Source: Isoetes taiwanensis (taxonomy: Eukaryota > Streptophyta > Lycopodiopsida > Isoetales > Isoetaceae). Taken from it: a stretch of DNA of 64,000 bases. Below are positions 1 through 11,295 of this stretch, piece after piece. Both the position numbers and the translations under genes were made by a program. The stretch lies in assembly GCA_021234155.1 (NCBI GenBank), contig JAJEKV010000005.1, positions 20,506,089 to 20,570,088 of the forward strand, read 5' to 3'. The notes under the pieces are model-generated. The model saw only the letters and a program-made list of their open reading frames with translations. It did no database searches and was not told where the DNA came from. The first letter of the stretch is position 1. The number at the start of each line of letters is the position of its first letter.

Positions 1-646
1 CTACTTGCAGCATTTCAATGCCTTTTCACTTTCCACGTTTATTTGCTTTGGATGCATTAATGTGACTACGAAATTTTCAGTCTTGCAGATTATAGATCAA
101 TTAAAGAAATCTAATAATGTTTGCTCTAATTTTGCAGTATCTACCATGGTTTAGACACGATAAACTTCAGATGTGCACAAACCAGCATTCAAAGCTATTT
201 TTTGGTCACATGGACCATCAATATGTGTTACCTCTAGATACATCAAGTGCTTTCAACCATATCCAAGCTACTCTCAAATGAGGCATTAGCCACGAGTCTC
301 TATAGGGTTCATAAAGACAACCCTGATATATGGCTTAGCATCATCAAGTTGTCTTAAAAACACTGCCATTTAGTATATTCAATTAATGGAAAGACAAATG
401 AATGTTTGCCTAACACTAGAGCACTAAGGGACTAGATGATGGAATGTTCTCAAAACAAAATGATGCAGATGTTTGTCCATCATCTCTAACAACCATTCCA
501 CCATTACCATCTTCCTCCCTCGAAAACTTAAATTTATATAGCATTTGCAACATAAAGCATTGTAACTAAAGTACACCCGCTCACAAAATTTATCAAGCCT
601 CCCACAATGATGCACTATGCCCGGCAACGCCGGGCACTGTTACTAG
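1..646. other. No gene seen; left flank of the Penelope-like element
   Basis: AT-rich sequence without a convincing reading frame, RNA gene or repeat that I can name. A short GC hairpin built on gcccggc/gccgggc lies near 619-637, just before the 415-bp repeat begins. The short minus-strand frames here have no recognisable motif. Confidence 0.5.
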
Positions 647-1060
647 TATTAATAATAATAGAACAGAGTACACTTCTGGTTATTAATATAAAAGGTATTC
701 GAACATGTTTGTATATTCCATAAACTGATATAAGGAGCATGAAATATTGATCATGGTTCACACAGACCAGCAGTATAAGGTTGTAGTCCAGCAGGCCTAA
801 AAAGTACTTAATTTGATGAAAGGCTCGGTGCATATAAAATAAAGAAATTGAACATATACTTAATGTAATTAAATGGCACACTGGCTTAAAAGGTGTAATT
901 GATTTACGTAGTTTAAATGGATCTTTGAACCATGTTATGAGAGTTTGTGGATAAAGTGCCATCATGGATCTTGATCCTAGTATGGACAGATAATACTGCA
1001 ACAAGGATTGACTTGTGCAGATGTCATGCTAGTGGACTGTTGTTTAGACTAGCGTGGACT
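647..1060 (+). repeat. Left copy of 415-bp direct repeat (possible PLE pseudo-LTR)
   Basis: This matches 6716-7131 with only a few substitutions and small indels, at an offset of about 6069 bp. The left edge is a tattaataataatag stretch and the right edge is gtttagactagcgtggac. There are no terminal inverted repeats. It may be a pseudo-LTR of the PLE. It could instead be a short retroelement on the opposite strand ending in an (ATT)n tail. Confidence 0.7.
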
Positions 1061-1376
1061 GGATTTTTTTAGGGATTTCTGTTCCTTGGTTATACCAGGG
1101 TCACTAAATCCTCAAACTCAGAGACATGGTTCATGATAAATACAGTTTTCTATCAGAGTGTATGGCATAATGATTATTTTCCAGCATTTTTACTTACTGA
1201 TTGACTTACATACAGGGTAAGGGCACAACATATGAGGTGATTTTACCCAAATGGAATAAGGAGCTTGCTGATATTGGCTACAGCACATTCAGGACTGAAG
1301 TGCCAAGTTATGCAGTACAAAGTATTTTATGTTGCATCAAGGATATTAGGGCGCATGAATATATATTATAAAGGAG

Positions 1377-2738
1377 ATGGCCGTAACCCCTGACAAAGAT
1401 TCGCGGTCTTTGCACCTAGGGTTCAATGAATGGATCCAAGCTTTTTCTAATATCAATCGTGTGGGGGACGATGTTGATAAAATTGTACAAGTCATTGACA
1501 CACTATACATCAGTCTACCAGACAAAATATATCAATGGACAATTGAGGAGGACATGTGCAAAAGTCAATTTACAAAAGACTACCCCGCCCGAAAAAGGCA
1601 TACAAAGTTAAGAAGAAAGATAAGACCATGGAGGTCATACAAGTGGATGATAATGGATGATGCAGATGATCCATTTGATTCCCTCTCAACCGATAAGGAT
1701 AAAGCGGACCTTAATGCCGAAATCAACAACCTAGCAGTTGATGAGCACAAGAGTGAATTTGAATTTACACTTCATAATTGCCTAAATTTTCCTATTATAC
1801 CAGGGCGTTTGGTTGAAAGCCATGCTGTGTTATGCAATCAGGGGATCTGGAGGACCCGAAACTTTGGAGCATTAGCTCCCATTAACAGGGATACTTGGAT
1901 TATTCTCGGGGGGATTACTAAGAATCAGCCGAGGCAAAGTGTGGCTGCCAAGGAATGGAAAAAGTTTGTATCAATGGAGGAAATCAAATGCAGCATTGAT
2001 ACAAGATTTTTTGATAAGAAATGCACTAAAAGCAGTTACATGTATGTTAGTCAGAAAGGTCATATGACCTATTCATCAATTGATAGAAATGAGTTCTACC
2101 TCAAAAGATTATGGAGGACCATGTGCCCGTATATTAAGTGCATATGTGATGATCGTGGAAAGAAGAAAAGCAAAAATGACGCATGCAATGACAACATGAC
2201 CTGGATAGATCACGCAGTATGGTACATGCTTAACAATTTGGAATCTATTTATCCTAACATGTCTGCTGCTGCACAGGTTGTTGCCTTTAGGGGGTTCCTC
2301 AAGGGACCTCTTAAAACTAGCATTATGGGATACTTATCCTACTTGGAAGTCAGAGAAATTCTAATACACATGGCACTCAAGTTTGGTACAGACCCATGGT
2401 GTGATCTTAAAATCGGCCTACACAAGTGCAAAATGGTCGAACTCTGCAGCAAAACAATCAGGCCCACATCTAAAGAAACCAGTAAGGCTGCTAGCAACTT
2501 TAGTAGGCAGCCTGAAAGGAGCATGGAAAGCCCTTCTGGCAGTATGCAAAGTGTGGTGACTAAGCCACTAAGAATCACCACTAAACCGACGTTTGAGACA
2601 GCAAGTGAATCAGAGAATGCATCGATTGAATGCATTGGCACCCAGGCTGCCATGGAGCATTCTGTTACCAAAGCAAGGAGTACTGAAGCAAGAAGAAATA
2701 TTGATGCTGCCAAGGACGAGCTCGTATATCAAATATAA
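1377..2738 (+). CDS. N-terminal ORF of the Penelope-like element, unknown function
   Basis: An open frame of 453 codons begins at an ATG with an in-frame stop just upstream (1356-1358). I do not recognise a domain. It is rich in Lys/Arg near residues 60-85, has an acidic stretch (DDADDPFD) near residue 95, several Cys-containing patches near residues 255-265 and a Ser/Thr-rich tail from about residue 365. It lies 5' of the RT frame on the same strand. A GT at 2724 would splice in phase 0 to an AG at 3071-3072, joining this ORF to the RT as one polyprotein and bypassing the TAA at 2736-2738. PLE proteins normally have a long N-terminal extension before the RT core, so it may be that extension. 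Function is unassigned. Confidence 0.6.
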   Translation: MAVTPDKDSRSLHLGFNEWIQAFSNINRVGDDVDKIVQVIDTLYISLPDKIYQWTIEEDMCKSQFTKDYPARKRHTKLRRKIRPWRSYKWMIMDDADDPFDSLSTDKDKADLNAEINNLAVDEHKSEFEFTLHNCLNFPIIPGRLVESHAVLCNQGIWRTRNFGALAPINRDTWIILGGITKNQPRQSVAAKEWKKFVSMEEIKCSIDTRFFDKKCTKSSYMYVSQKGHMTYSSIDRNEFYLKRLWRTMCPYIKCICDDRGKKKSKNDACNDNMTWIDHAVWYMLNNLESIYPNMSAAAQVVAFRGFLKGPLKTSIMGYLSYLEVREILIHMALKFGTDPWCDLKIGLHKCKMVELCSKTIRPTSKETSKAASNFSRQPERSMESPSGSMQSVVTKPLRITTKPTFETASESENASIECIGTQAAMEHSVTKARSTEARRNIDAAKDELVYQI

Positions 2739-3072
2739 GAAAAATGGTATGACACTAAAAGTAAAAAGCTTTATTTATATACATATGCATGTCATTGATT
2801 GAAGGTCAAGCACCTTAAAAAACTCTATTTGATGAGTATAAACTACTGCCACTTGGCCACAAAAACAGAAAAACAGATTCCAGTACAATGTATTGGAAGA
2901 ACCAGATCCTGGTAAATGGGATTAGCTTTACTTTTAATGAGTGGGTTATGTTTATGTTTTACAGATATTTAAGACCATTAGCAGGAGTTGTCAGGGGAGG
3001 TTATATTTGGTTGATAGCAAACCTAAAAGTAGTACTAGGGTGATACATTGCAAATTCTTATAAAAAATACAG
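2724..3072 (+). other. Putative spliceosomal intron within the PLE coding region
   Basis: A 349-nt segment starting GTATAT and ending in atacAG. Removing it joins the codon for Leu (ctc) to gat aag ata in phase 0. The unspliced sequence has stops in every frame that would link the two ORFs. Introns are documented in Penelope and Athena type elements, which gives precedent. There is no transcript evidence, and an AG near 2962-2963 is an alternative acceptor that leads into stops. Confidence 0.5.
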
Positions 3073-5026
3073 GATAAGATATGCCTACCTAGAATATTTC
3101 AAAAGGTTGCTGTGGAATGTTTTGGTGAAGCAGGCCAGAACATGATGAAGGCAACCATGTTTGGATGGAAGTACATTGAGAATCTTAAGGACATGTTCTA
3201 TAAACCCTTCTACATCTTTGCCCAAGATAAAGAAGTCCCATGTCCTTGCAGGAACCCCAATCTAGCCTCTTTTATTGACCATGATATTGGTCACATAAGA
3301 ACGACCAAGTTGACCATCATTAGGAACAAAATGCTCAGAAATCTGTTCAGCAAAGGCCTTAATCATATACCCGACATGGTACTAGTGGGTAAAGAATTTA
3401 AAACAGAGATAGAACGAGTGTGTGATGCATTTTTTGATGCACACAGATTCACGTACCCTGATATTGGGGATGATGAAGTTAGTAATTTCAAGGCTAGGGT
3501 GGTTGACATTGCTGCCAGCAGGATCAGTATTGCACTTAAACTTGAAAGTACCAAAAAATTCCCCATGATGGATGATGCAGTTATCAGGAATGCTGATTGG
3601 CTCATTAAAAACTTTTACATCGCTGGAGTGGACAAAGCTTCTAATAACCCATCCTTTATTTGTCCTACACACATTAGAATGATGGCCCTTGAACGCCTTA
3701 ATGGCCTTGACTTTCAGCCTATTCTAGATACACATGTGGAGATACGGACCAAAATTAAAAGTAGCATTCAAGAAATAATTGGGTATATTGGCTTTGAGTC
3801 AGAGAGGCTACCGTATTTACTAGGTGTTTTTAAAGCGCACAAATAAGACTATAGGTGGATAACGAATGCCCACAATACCATCTATACAGAAATATCTCAG
3901 ATAGTCACTGCTGGATTAAATAACATATTGAGTAACTGGCCTGAGATTACCAGAATGTTATGCGCCAGCATACATACGATGATGCCTGGCAAAGTTAACT
4001 CATGTTAACTCCATTTTTGATGTGGTGATTAATCTCCCCCCCAAAATACATGAAATTTTCGTAGCAGATATCACTAGATGTTATGAAAATATCCCATTAA
4101 CAGGGGATAGAGGGATATGCATGGTAATTGAAAATGTTATAAAAGCTGCATGGATATGGCAGAAAAGTTTACACCAAGGCTATGATTTATGGTTAAAAAG
4201 AGGCAGCAATGGTTTTATAGTCAAGTGGTTCAAGACTGAACCTAAAGGGAAGTGCTGGTCCAGACTTGGGATGGAAAAATTCATTAAGGCCAATCATTGG
4301 CTACTGGCAAATTGTGTAATTGCCATGGGTAATAGCATGTGGCAGCAGGTATGTGGGATCCCTATGGGCTTCTCTTGTAGCCCTAGCTGGTGTAATTTGT
4401 ACCTAGCCTGGTTTGAGGCTGACTTCATCAAAACACTAGCAAGATGTGGGAAGTTTAAGGAGATAAGCATGTTCAAGGATATGTTCAGGTATATTGATGA
4501 TCTATTGGCCATCAATTGCCCTATTATTAGAGACTTTTTGAAGGTGGTGCTGGAATATGAAGAAGACCAAATTAGCATATATGACATGAGAAAATTAGGG
4601 ATTAAAGAAGAAACTACTTTTCATGAGAAGTATGGGCAGGAAAATAAATGCAGCTACAGGGCCAATTTCCTAAATATGACCATAGAAATAGTTAACAATC
4701 TGAATGGCCTGTACCGAACCATTAGATATGACAAAAGGGATGTGTTACCGTTCAAAGCACTAAAATTTGTGCATGCTGATAGCTGTAGACCGTATCACCA
4801 AGCCAGAAATGTTATCATATCTCAAGTCCTACCATATATGTATGTTAATTCGTGTCCTATCAAAGCGGCAATGGACATTGCTGGTCTCATTAGAAGCTTC
4901 AACAGCAACGGGTTTGATGTGCATGGGTTATTGAAGAAAGTCACAAAGTACATCATGGAAGGATACTTCCCGGGACTGAAGTTTGACAAGCAAGCTTTAC
5001 TACAGGAAATGGCAACATGCTTTTAG
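3073..5026 (+). pseudogene. Penelope-like reverse transcriptase, broken by a stop and a frameshift
   Basis: The N-terminal part has the pattern usual before PLE-type RT cores: CPCRN, then GHIRTTKLTIIRN with LRNLFSKG, then DKASNNPSFIC. The RT core follows: YRWITNAHNTIY, FVADITRCYENIP (motif A, Asp), GIPMGFSCSPSW (motif B), MFRYIDDLLAIN (motif C, Asp pair) and FLNMTIEI. A thumb-like part with VHADSCRPYHQARN comes last. The frame is interrupted twice. TAA at 3844-3846 falls between KAHK and DYRW. A tandem 10-bp duplication (3994-4003 repeated at 4004-4013) shifts the frame by one just before FDVVINLPPK. Each break is a single small change, so the copy is recently inactivated. The frame ends at 5026 with no GIY-YIG nuclease. 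The GTG at 4022 is not a real start. Confidence 0.8.
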
Positions 5027-6715
5027 TAAAAAGGTACTTACCAATATGGTCCAGGATTTTGCATGACTAACATGCTAGGGTTGATAGTGATATGATAGGG
5101 TAAGGGATGGACCCCAACTGTAATAAGTAGGGGTCCACCCTCCCTGCTGTTACAGATTTCAGTATTTGGTCCACTCTTATCCTATGGTAGGAGGTAGGCT
5201 TTTTTTTTATTTTCATTCTTAAAAGGCATTGGCATTATGTGATAGGTGGCATAATTAGCTAACCCAAGACGAAAGACCATTGGCAAGGAGTACCTGGAAA
5301 AAATTTCAGAATTTAAGCTTGTAAATATATGCCACATAGTATATACATGTAAATGTTAGCATGTAATAATTAAGATGGCAGAAATAAAGGGGAGTAGACT
5401 TCCAGATGTGAAAATAGGAAAATTAAAAAAGAATAACGTAAGGTCTTTTAACCTTTGAAAGGTAAAATTAAGAGATAAGAATTCACCTAACTTTTTTAGG
5501 GCGAGCTATGTGAGGAATGGATAGTGACTGAACTGAGCAAATCCGGCAAAGCCACACATAGATATGGATTTGATGCGATTCTTTTGATGAAGGAATTGCG
5601 TGAATAAGTGCCGACGGTTCACTAAAGATAAATGGTAATGACTCGACGGCTCAATCGGGCTAAAAGGTAAGCTAAAAAGTAGTAGTTGCAAACTCATATG
5701 TGCAAAGGTTAGGGCAAAGAAGCAAACCTACTGGCTACAAAGGATAATGGAGAGAGATCGATTTGAAAGCCCGATTGCCGATTCACACACTTAGACCGGC
5801 AAAGAGTCAAACCTTTAAGAGCACCATGCCATTGATTTAAAGCACACCTTAAGCGTAAGACGGATTATATGGAGGAATTTGATTCGATGGGGTACCCATA
5901 CAGCCTCAGACAAAGGAGAGTCGATACTAGAGGAAGAATGGCTTAATGCTGAAATCCAAGCTTGCTTAGAAAGTATGGAGGATTGCAATATGGAAGCTGG
6001 TAGGCATGGGGATTGATTAAGCCTGCGGCGTAATCACTTAATGTTTCGTGATCTAACAAGTATGGTGGCAACAACAAGCATGGCGTAAATGAGGACATGC
6101 ATGGTAGTGCAAGTCACAAAAACGCGGTTCCGTGATTCACAAGACTAAGACTATGATTATGAAATGGAAGATAATCGTGCTTATTGAACACTTGTATGAT
6201 TGCACAAATGTACTTATATGGGCTATTCTAAAATTATTATTACATTGATTTCATGTTATCAAGCTTAGCGATTTTTAACTAGGTATGGCTTGGGGTTAAA
6301 AAGGGTTACAAAAGGTGATCACCGAAGAGCCGAAAACCTTATGTACCTTTTGACCCTCACCCTTTACCATTATCATGCTAATGTGGTGTTGGTTGGCTGC
6401 AGGTACCGGTTTCTCCTCTTTTTGTTCTCTTTTTTGCTTTCAAGATCAAGATCTGGTTGGGAAGAACAGTTGATGAAGGATGGTTCTAGCAGTAGTTCGA
6501 AGTAAATGTTTCTGGTGAATATTATTAAAGGGAGGTCTATCTAACTGAATCATTTCTCCTTCGGAAGTATAAACATGTCTAACTTTTTTCTTTAAAAAAA
6601 ACTTGAGCAGCTCATTTTGTTGAATACTTGCAAATATCTGTTTTATGGAGCTCAAGGTCTGGTCGTATTTATAGGCTTTGTTTATAAAAGTAATATATCT
6701 GTTTCTAAGACAGTA
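5027..6715 (+). other. No gene seen; probable 3' untranslated part of the PLE
   Basis: About 1.7 kb between the end of the RT frame and the right 415-bp repeat. It is AT-rich with short pyrimidine runs near 5198-5220 and no endonuclease motif in any frame. Short frames at 5506-5697 and 6290-6505 have no recognisable features. Confidence 0.4.
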
Positions 6716-7131
6716 TATTAATAATAATAGAACAGAGTACACTTCTAGTTATTAATATAAAAGGTATTCGAACATGTTTGTATATTCCATAAACTGATAT
6801 AAGGAGCATGAAATATTGATCATGGTTCACACAGACCAGCAGTATAAGATTGTAGTCCAGCAGGCCTAAAAAGTACTGAATTTGATGAAAGGCTCGGTGC
6901 ATATAAAATAAAGGAATTGAACATATACTTAATGTAATTAAATGGCACACTGGCTTAAAAGGTGTAATTGATTTACGTAGTTTAAATGGATCTTTGAACC
7001 ATGTTATGAGAGTTTGTGGATAAAGTGCCATCATGGATCTTGATCCTAGTATGGATGTGATAATACCGCAAACAAGGATTGACTTGTGCGGATGTCATGC
7101 TAGTGGATCGTTGTTTAGACTAGCGTGGACT
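6716..7131 (+). repeat. Right copy of 415-bp direct repeat
   Basis: Near-identical to 647-1060. It is followed directly by a run of 18 T (7131-7148), which is absent after the left copy, where the next bases are ggattttttt. If it is a pseudo-LTR, it marks the right end of the PLE. The T run would also fit the poly-A end of a minus-strand insertion. Confidence 0.7.
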
Positions 7132-7148
7132 TTTTTTTTTTTTTTTTT

Positions 7149-9548
7149 AAGATTTTGGCAAATGGAGTCGAATAGGTTCATCAAGCTCGCATTAAAACCG
7201 GATCAGAGTGGTTTAAGGAGGAGATCATTGTACGATTTTTCTTCAAGGCCGCAAAGGGCCGAAGACAACCTTCGCTATCGTGTCTAGGTTCCCCCGATGG
7301 GTCTCTCATTTGTGACCCGAAGATCTCAAGGATTTTGTGCACCATCATTTTTCTGGCTACTTTGTGGCCCATCGCCTTTCCTTCTAGCAAGATTTTCAAG
7401 AGGCATTGCTTGCAAAGGTTTATTCTATTGTTTCTGAAGAGCAAAAGGCTAGTTTGGAATTTCAGATCGCTTTCAATGATTTGGCAGATGCTACATCTAT
7501 TTTGAAGCAAGGCAAATGCCCTAGCATAAAGCCCACCTGGTTGTGGATGCTATGTTGTGATTGAGCACTAGACAATGGGGGCAATGGAAATGTGGAGATA
7601 GGGCTCCGAGCCCATGCCGAAAGCACCCACTCGAGATCCTCATAGCAAAGCTAGACGATAGTCCGCCACCACGCGAGCCGGGTTTGGCCTGACTACCTTA
7701 GGTTGAGGCGACACCCTGTCGGGTAGGGACATGTGCCGCTATGATTCTCTAGCTGCCCATGGATTTATTATGCCCCTAGAAGGCACTTGTCCCATTCTTG
7801 CATCGTCAGAGTAGGAAGATGCAACCCAATGTAGTTTCGCAGAGTGATCCCATGGGAACATGTCTTCGAAAGGCTACAATCACTGCAGAGTCTGTTTTAG
7901 CCGATCTGCAAAATATACACTGGAGGGATAGATGGAGTAATTAATAGTAGTCATTGTCTCTGCCAGCCAATGCATTGCCATGACTATGTTTGAAATTATT
8001 TGGAGGCTCTATCTGTTAGTCAAAGTCCCCATCAAGTTCGAGCTGAGGTAGGAGCCATGATATGTGTAGTTAGCGTACTCGATGTTACGTTGTTGTGATG
8101 GATGGATTAGTGCCACCCTTCATGGTGGTACCTTTCTTGCTTTGATACTACGATGTGTTAGTGCTTATAGTTTGCTTTCATTGATATAGGAGCCTATAGA
8201 GAAGGGACGAGAAGGAACCTTCGTGTCCTCTATTTATCTACTTGGACACCTCAGGTATGAGTCAGGCAACGACCCATACGACAACGTGGATGGAAAAAAT
8301 TTTATATACGAGGGGGGGAGAGGTATATGACACAAGAGCGTCACAGGTTTGGGTTTGTCAATTTTACTCCCGCTTCATTTGTTAAATGGAGGTAACTTGT
8401 CCCATTGGTGCCCATCCTTCAAATTGTCTAACCCAAGTTCTGTTGCTCCTATGGCTTCCTCATTCCTGGCCCTGTTAGAGTACCTAATAACTATGTTGTG
8501 AATGCTTCTCACTCCAATGCTTGTGGCTCACATTTCCAGCCCTCTAGTCCTATTCAGCCTTCATTCGTCAGTGCCTCTCTACCACATGACACGTCTGTGA
8601 TTTCTTCTGCTCATGCTCCTCTCCATCCATCTATCCCCCCCCCCAAACCCAAATCATCACCTCCTTCTCATCAGCCATTGTCATAAGAGTCGTCCACTCT
8701 CTCTACGCCTGTTCAATACGAATGGACTGAGGTGACCTTTAGGAAACATAAGCGCACTCAACAAGTTAGATGGCTCGATGAGGTTGACAATGCAATCTCT
8801 CTCTTGGCTAATGCTAAAGGTGAAGGTGACTCAACATCCCCTTACAGATGCTCTTGATGGTGATACAATAATGCAACGAATTGATCAACTCGCAATGGTC
8901 ATGCATGATGTTGTTCCTTAAAGGGTGCCAAAGATTTTAAAGAGAAGGAAAAGAAAGGTGTGTTGGACCTTATACCTTTGAAATGAATGTTGTTACTTTG
9001 AATGTAATTGAGCTTAGTTATATGATTGCCCAGGTACTGCAATTTCATATTGCCTGCTCTTTAGCCCAAGCCAGATCTTTCATGTAGAATGGGGGCTATG
9101 GTGATGGCGATCTATGTAGGTGCGAAAAAAACTTGGTGCTCCAATGGAGGCTCTGGTGAGTCGGTAAATGCAATGCTTGCCCAAAAGTTCTAAAGCAGAG
9201 TTCTTGATAGCTCATCTGCTCCAGATTACTGCCTAGAACACTTGCACTTATAAAAATCAATATAGCCAGAGCCCAAAGACCCCTCTTTCTGACCATAGTC
9301 CAGAGTGCCCTCCACCAGCAAATTAGCAAATTACCTGCATTAGCAGTTTTAGGCCGGTTTTAAGGAATATCCTGGAATAATATGCCCACCCATCGAGTGT
9401 GTGCCCCTTTAGGGGCAATCCAAATGGGCTCCCTTGGAGTTGACATGGCCACGTCACTTTTTTTGACACGTCAGTATGTCGTGGCAATCTGGAAATTGAA
9501 TGTGTTATTACTGTTAATGGCAGAGGACGGAGCTGCAAATTTGGTCTC
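7149..9548. other. No recognisable gene
   Basis: Mixed sequence with only short frames. The stretch 7150-7290 reads openly for some 45 codons on + but matches nothing I know. A Pro/Ser-rich frame lies at 8498-8686. A T/A-rich homopolymer and a G run (8313-8318) mark likely junctions. It may be decayed retroelement sequence, but no RT, integrase or gag motif is visible. The 9370-9548 part may hold the promoter and leader of the SUMO protease gene. Confidence 0.4.
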
Positions 9549-9740
9549 ATGGAGGAAGAATCGAAACTGGAGGTGGTGCTCGATATCGAGATGGCTTCAG
9601 ACTTGGATGATCCGTGGTGCCTGACTAGCCCGGCTATGCCTGCCCCTTTTGATGGCCATGGCAATGCTACGCCCCAAGCAAACCAAAGATGCTGTCAATG
9701 GCAAACCAAAGCTCGAAGAAACCTTAGGAAAATAAAACAG
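9549..9740 (+). CDS. Possible first coding exon of the SUMO protease gene
   Basis: An ATG opens 64 codons that run exactly to a donor site (aaaacag|gtacgc) in phase 0, the phase needed by the exon at 11296. The encoded start is acidic (MEEESKLEVVLDIEMASDLDD) followed by a basic stretch (KARRNLRKIKQ). No domain is recognisable and at least one further exon may lie between. A candidate is 11189-11226, which reads in frame into the exon at 11296. The link to the downstream gene rests on position, strand and phase only. Confidence 0.4.
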
Positions 9741-11295
9741 GTACGCGGGTTTCCTTTCTTTCTTCTTAAGATTTTATTTTTGATCCTCTTAGAGGATTGG
9801 CGGGATTGTAAGCTTTAAAGCATGAGCAGACATTGTTTTATGCGCAATTGGAGCCCTGCGTAAAAAGTCAGGAAGTTCACTAAATGAAAATTTTTGAAGA
9901 TTTGCTGTGAGTGCAGAGCTAAACTCTTAGTCGATCTCCTCTGCAACTTATGTTGCAATGTAGGGCCTGTGTGCTTTCTCATACATGCATTGAGGCAAAT
10001 AAATATCTGTGTGAGTTATGCAACCAGGATCACCCACTTTTGTATTGAGGAGAGGAGCAGTATAATAAATAAAAAGCTAGAAGGAGACTGAATGGAAGAG
10101 GCAATTTTGCCTCAATCACAAGTAATTTATCCTGCTTATCATGATTTTCCATGTCATGAATTCCCCTTCAAAAAACAGCAATTTTTCTTTGTAGTTGGGA
10201 TATAAGAAATCACGATAATTGGCTATCACGATGGCAATATGATGCTCAAGTAAACTGAACCTTTTTACAGGAAAGTATGAAAAGTAGCAAATTGTTTGAA
10301 GGCATATTGAAGAAAGCATGTCTTCATACGTGCCAATCTTTATAGCTGCATTGCCATATGGTAGAATCCTGGAAATTTTGATGATGTAAGAGAAAATGAC
10401 ATGTGTTTGGCCTTCTGCAAAGTGACCATTTGAACAATCCGATTTCTTTCTAATAATGTCAAATCAGGTGCGAAGAAAGAGATAAGCATTGCTTTCGTCT
10501 GCATGATAATTTTCTTTCCAGATTGCTGAATTTGTTATTATAGGCATATTAAGCTAGGTGTTTTGGGTCATAAAATTTCATCAGCTTCTGCACTCTTGAA
10601 AGCAATGGATTTCCCTGATTCATGAAATGCTGGGCAGAAAAAGAACAGTTCCATCACCTCTCTAAGTTGCATAATTAATAGATCCTTCGCTCTTGCACAG
10701 TGCCTTCTGCTGAGCTAATGTCAATTCAAGCGATATAAAAACTGCCCGTATACAATCTTTGGGAAAAGATGGATTGCTAAATACCATTGTCCTGTGCATG
10801 GGCTACTTCAAAAAGTAATCCTTGGCGTGGTAGTCCATTTATCCGCCACATACATGCGCTAATCATGTCAATAATTATACTTACCTACTCAGCTGGACAA
10901 GCCCATTTTGTTGAAAGCTTACAGCTCTCAGAGAGCTTGCCCACCTTGGAAACTTTGAACAAGGGGAGCCGCTGTTTCAGCAAACGTCTGCAGTCTATAA
11001 ATTTAGGAAGCTGCTTGGAAAATGGCCTCAGGGAATAGAGCAGGATGAGAGTGCATTCATGTGCCAGCAGAGGCCCTTTTCCTTCTGTGACGAAGTTTTC
11101 TAGTTCACCAATGTAGAGCCTGAATAAGGTCACCATGACCGTGTTTCAGGAACGTCTCTGTGAGATTAGTCAAAAACTTTGTCTTAAGTTGCCTTTGCTT
11201 TGAATGTGCCAGAACATGTGTACGAGGTAAAACCATGCCAAGTACAATGTGATTGCTTATTCTTTCTAATTTTTACTGAGCTCATACTCGTGCAG

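Larger units (their letters stand above)
647..7131 (+). mobile_element. Penelope-like retroelement (PLE), endonuclease-less, decayed
   Basis: Seen: a ~415-bp direct repeat at both ends (647-1060 and 6716-7131), a 453-residue ORF, a plausible GT-AG intron, then an RT reading frame with PLE-type motifs. No GIY-YIG endonuclease is visible after the RT (through about 5500) or in the upstream ORF. Known of the family: PLEs are often arranged with terminal pseudo-LTRs, some lack the endonuclease (Athena and Coprina groups, telomere-associated in other eukaryotes), and some carry introns. Inferred: this is a decayed copy of an endonuclease-deficient PLE. The outer limits are uncertain because the 415-bp repeat could be a separate short element inserted twice, and I see no target-site duplication. 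Confidence 0.65.

Noticed and set aside
2282-2295. Telomere-like tttaggg
   Set aside because: A single occurrence inside the PLE ORF with no tandem repeats, so it gives no support for a telomeric location.
4022-5026. GTG-started ORF as a separate protein
   Set aside because: It is the continuation of the PLE RT after the 10-bp duplication. The upstream frame carries matching RT sequence, so the GTG is not a start.
8141-8165. Possible Copia primer-binding site (gctttgatacta) with an LTR to the right
   Set aside because: It has several mismatches to the tRNA-Met site, and no LTR pair, gag or pol lies nearby.
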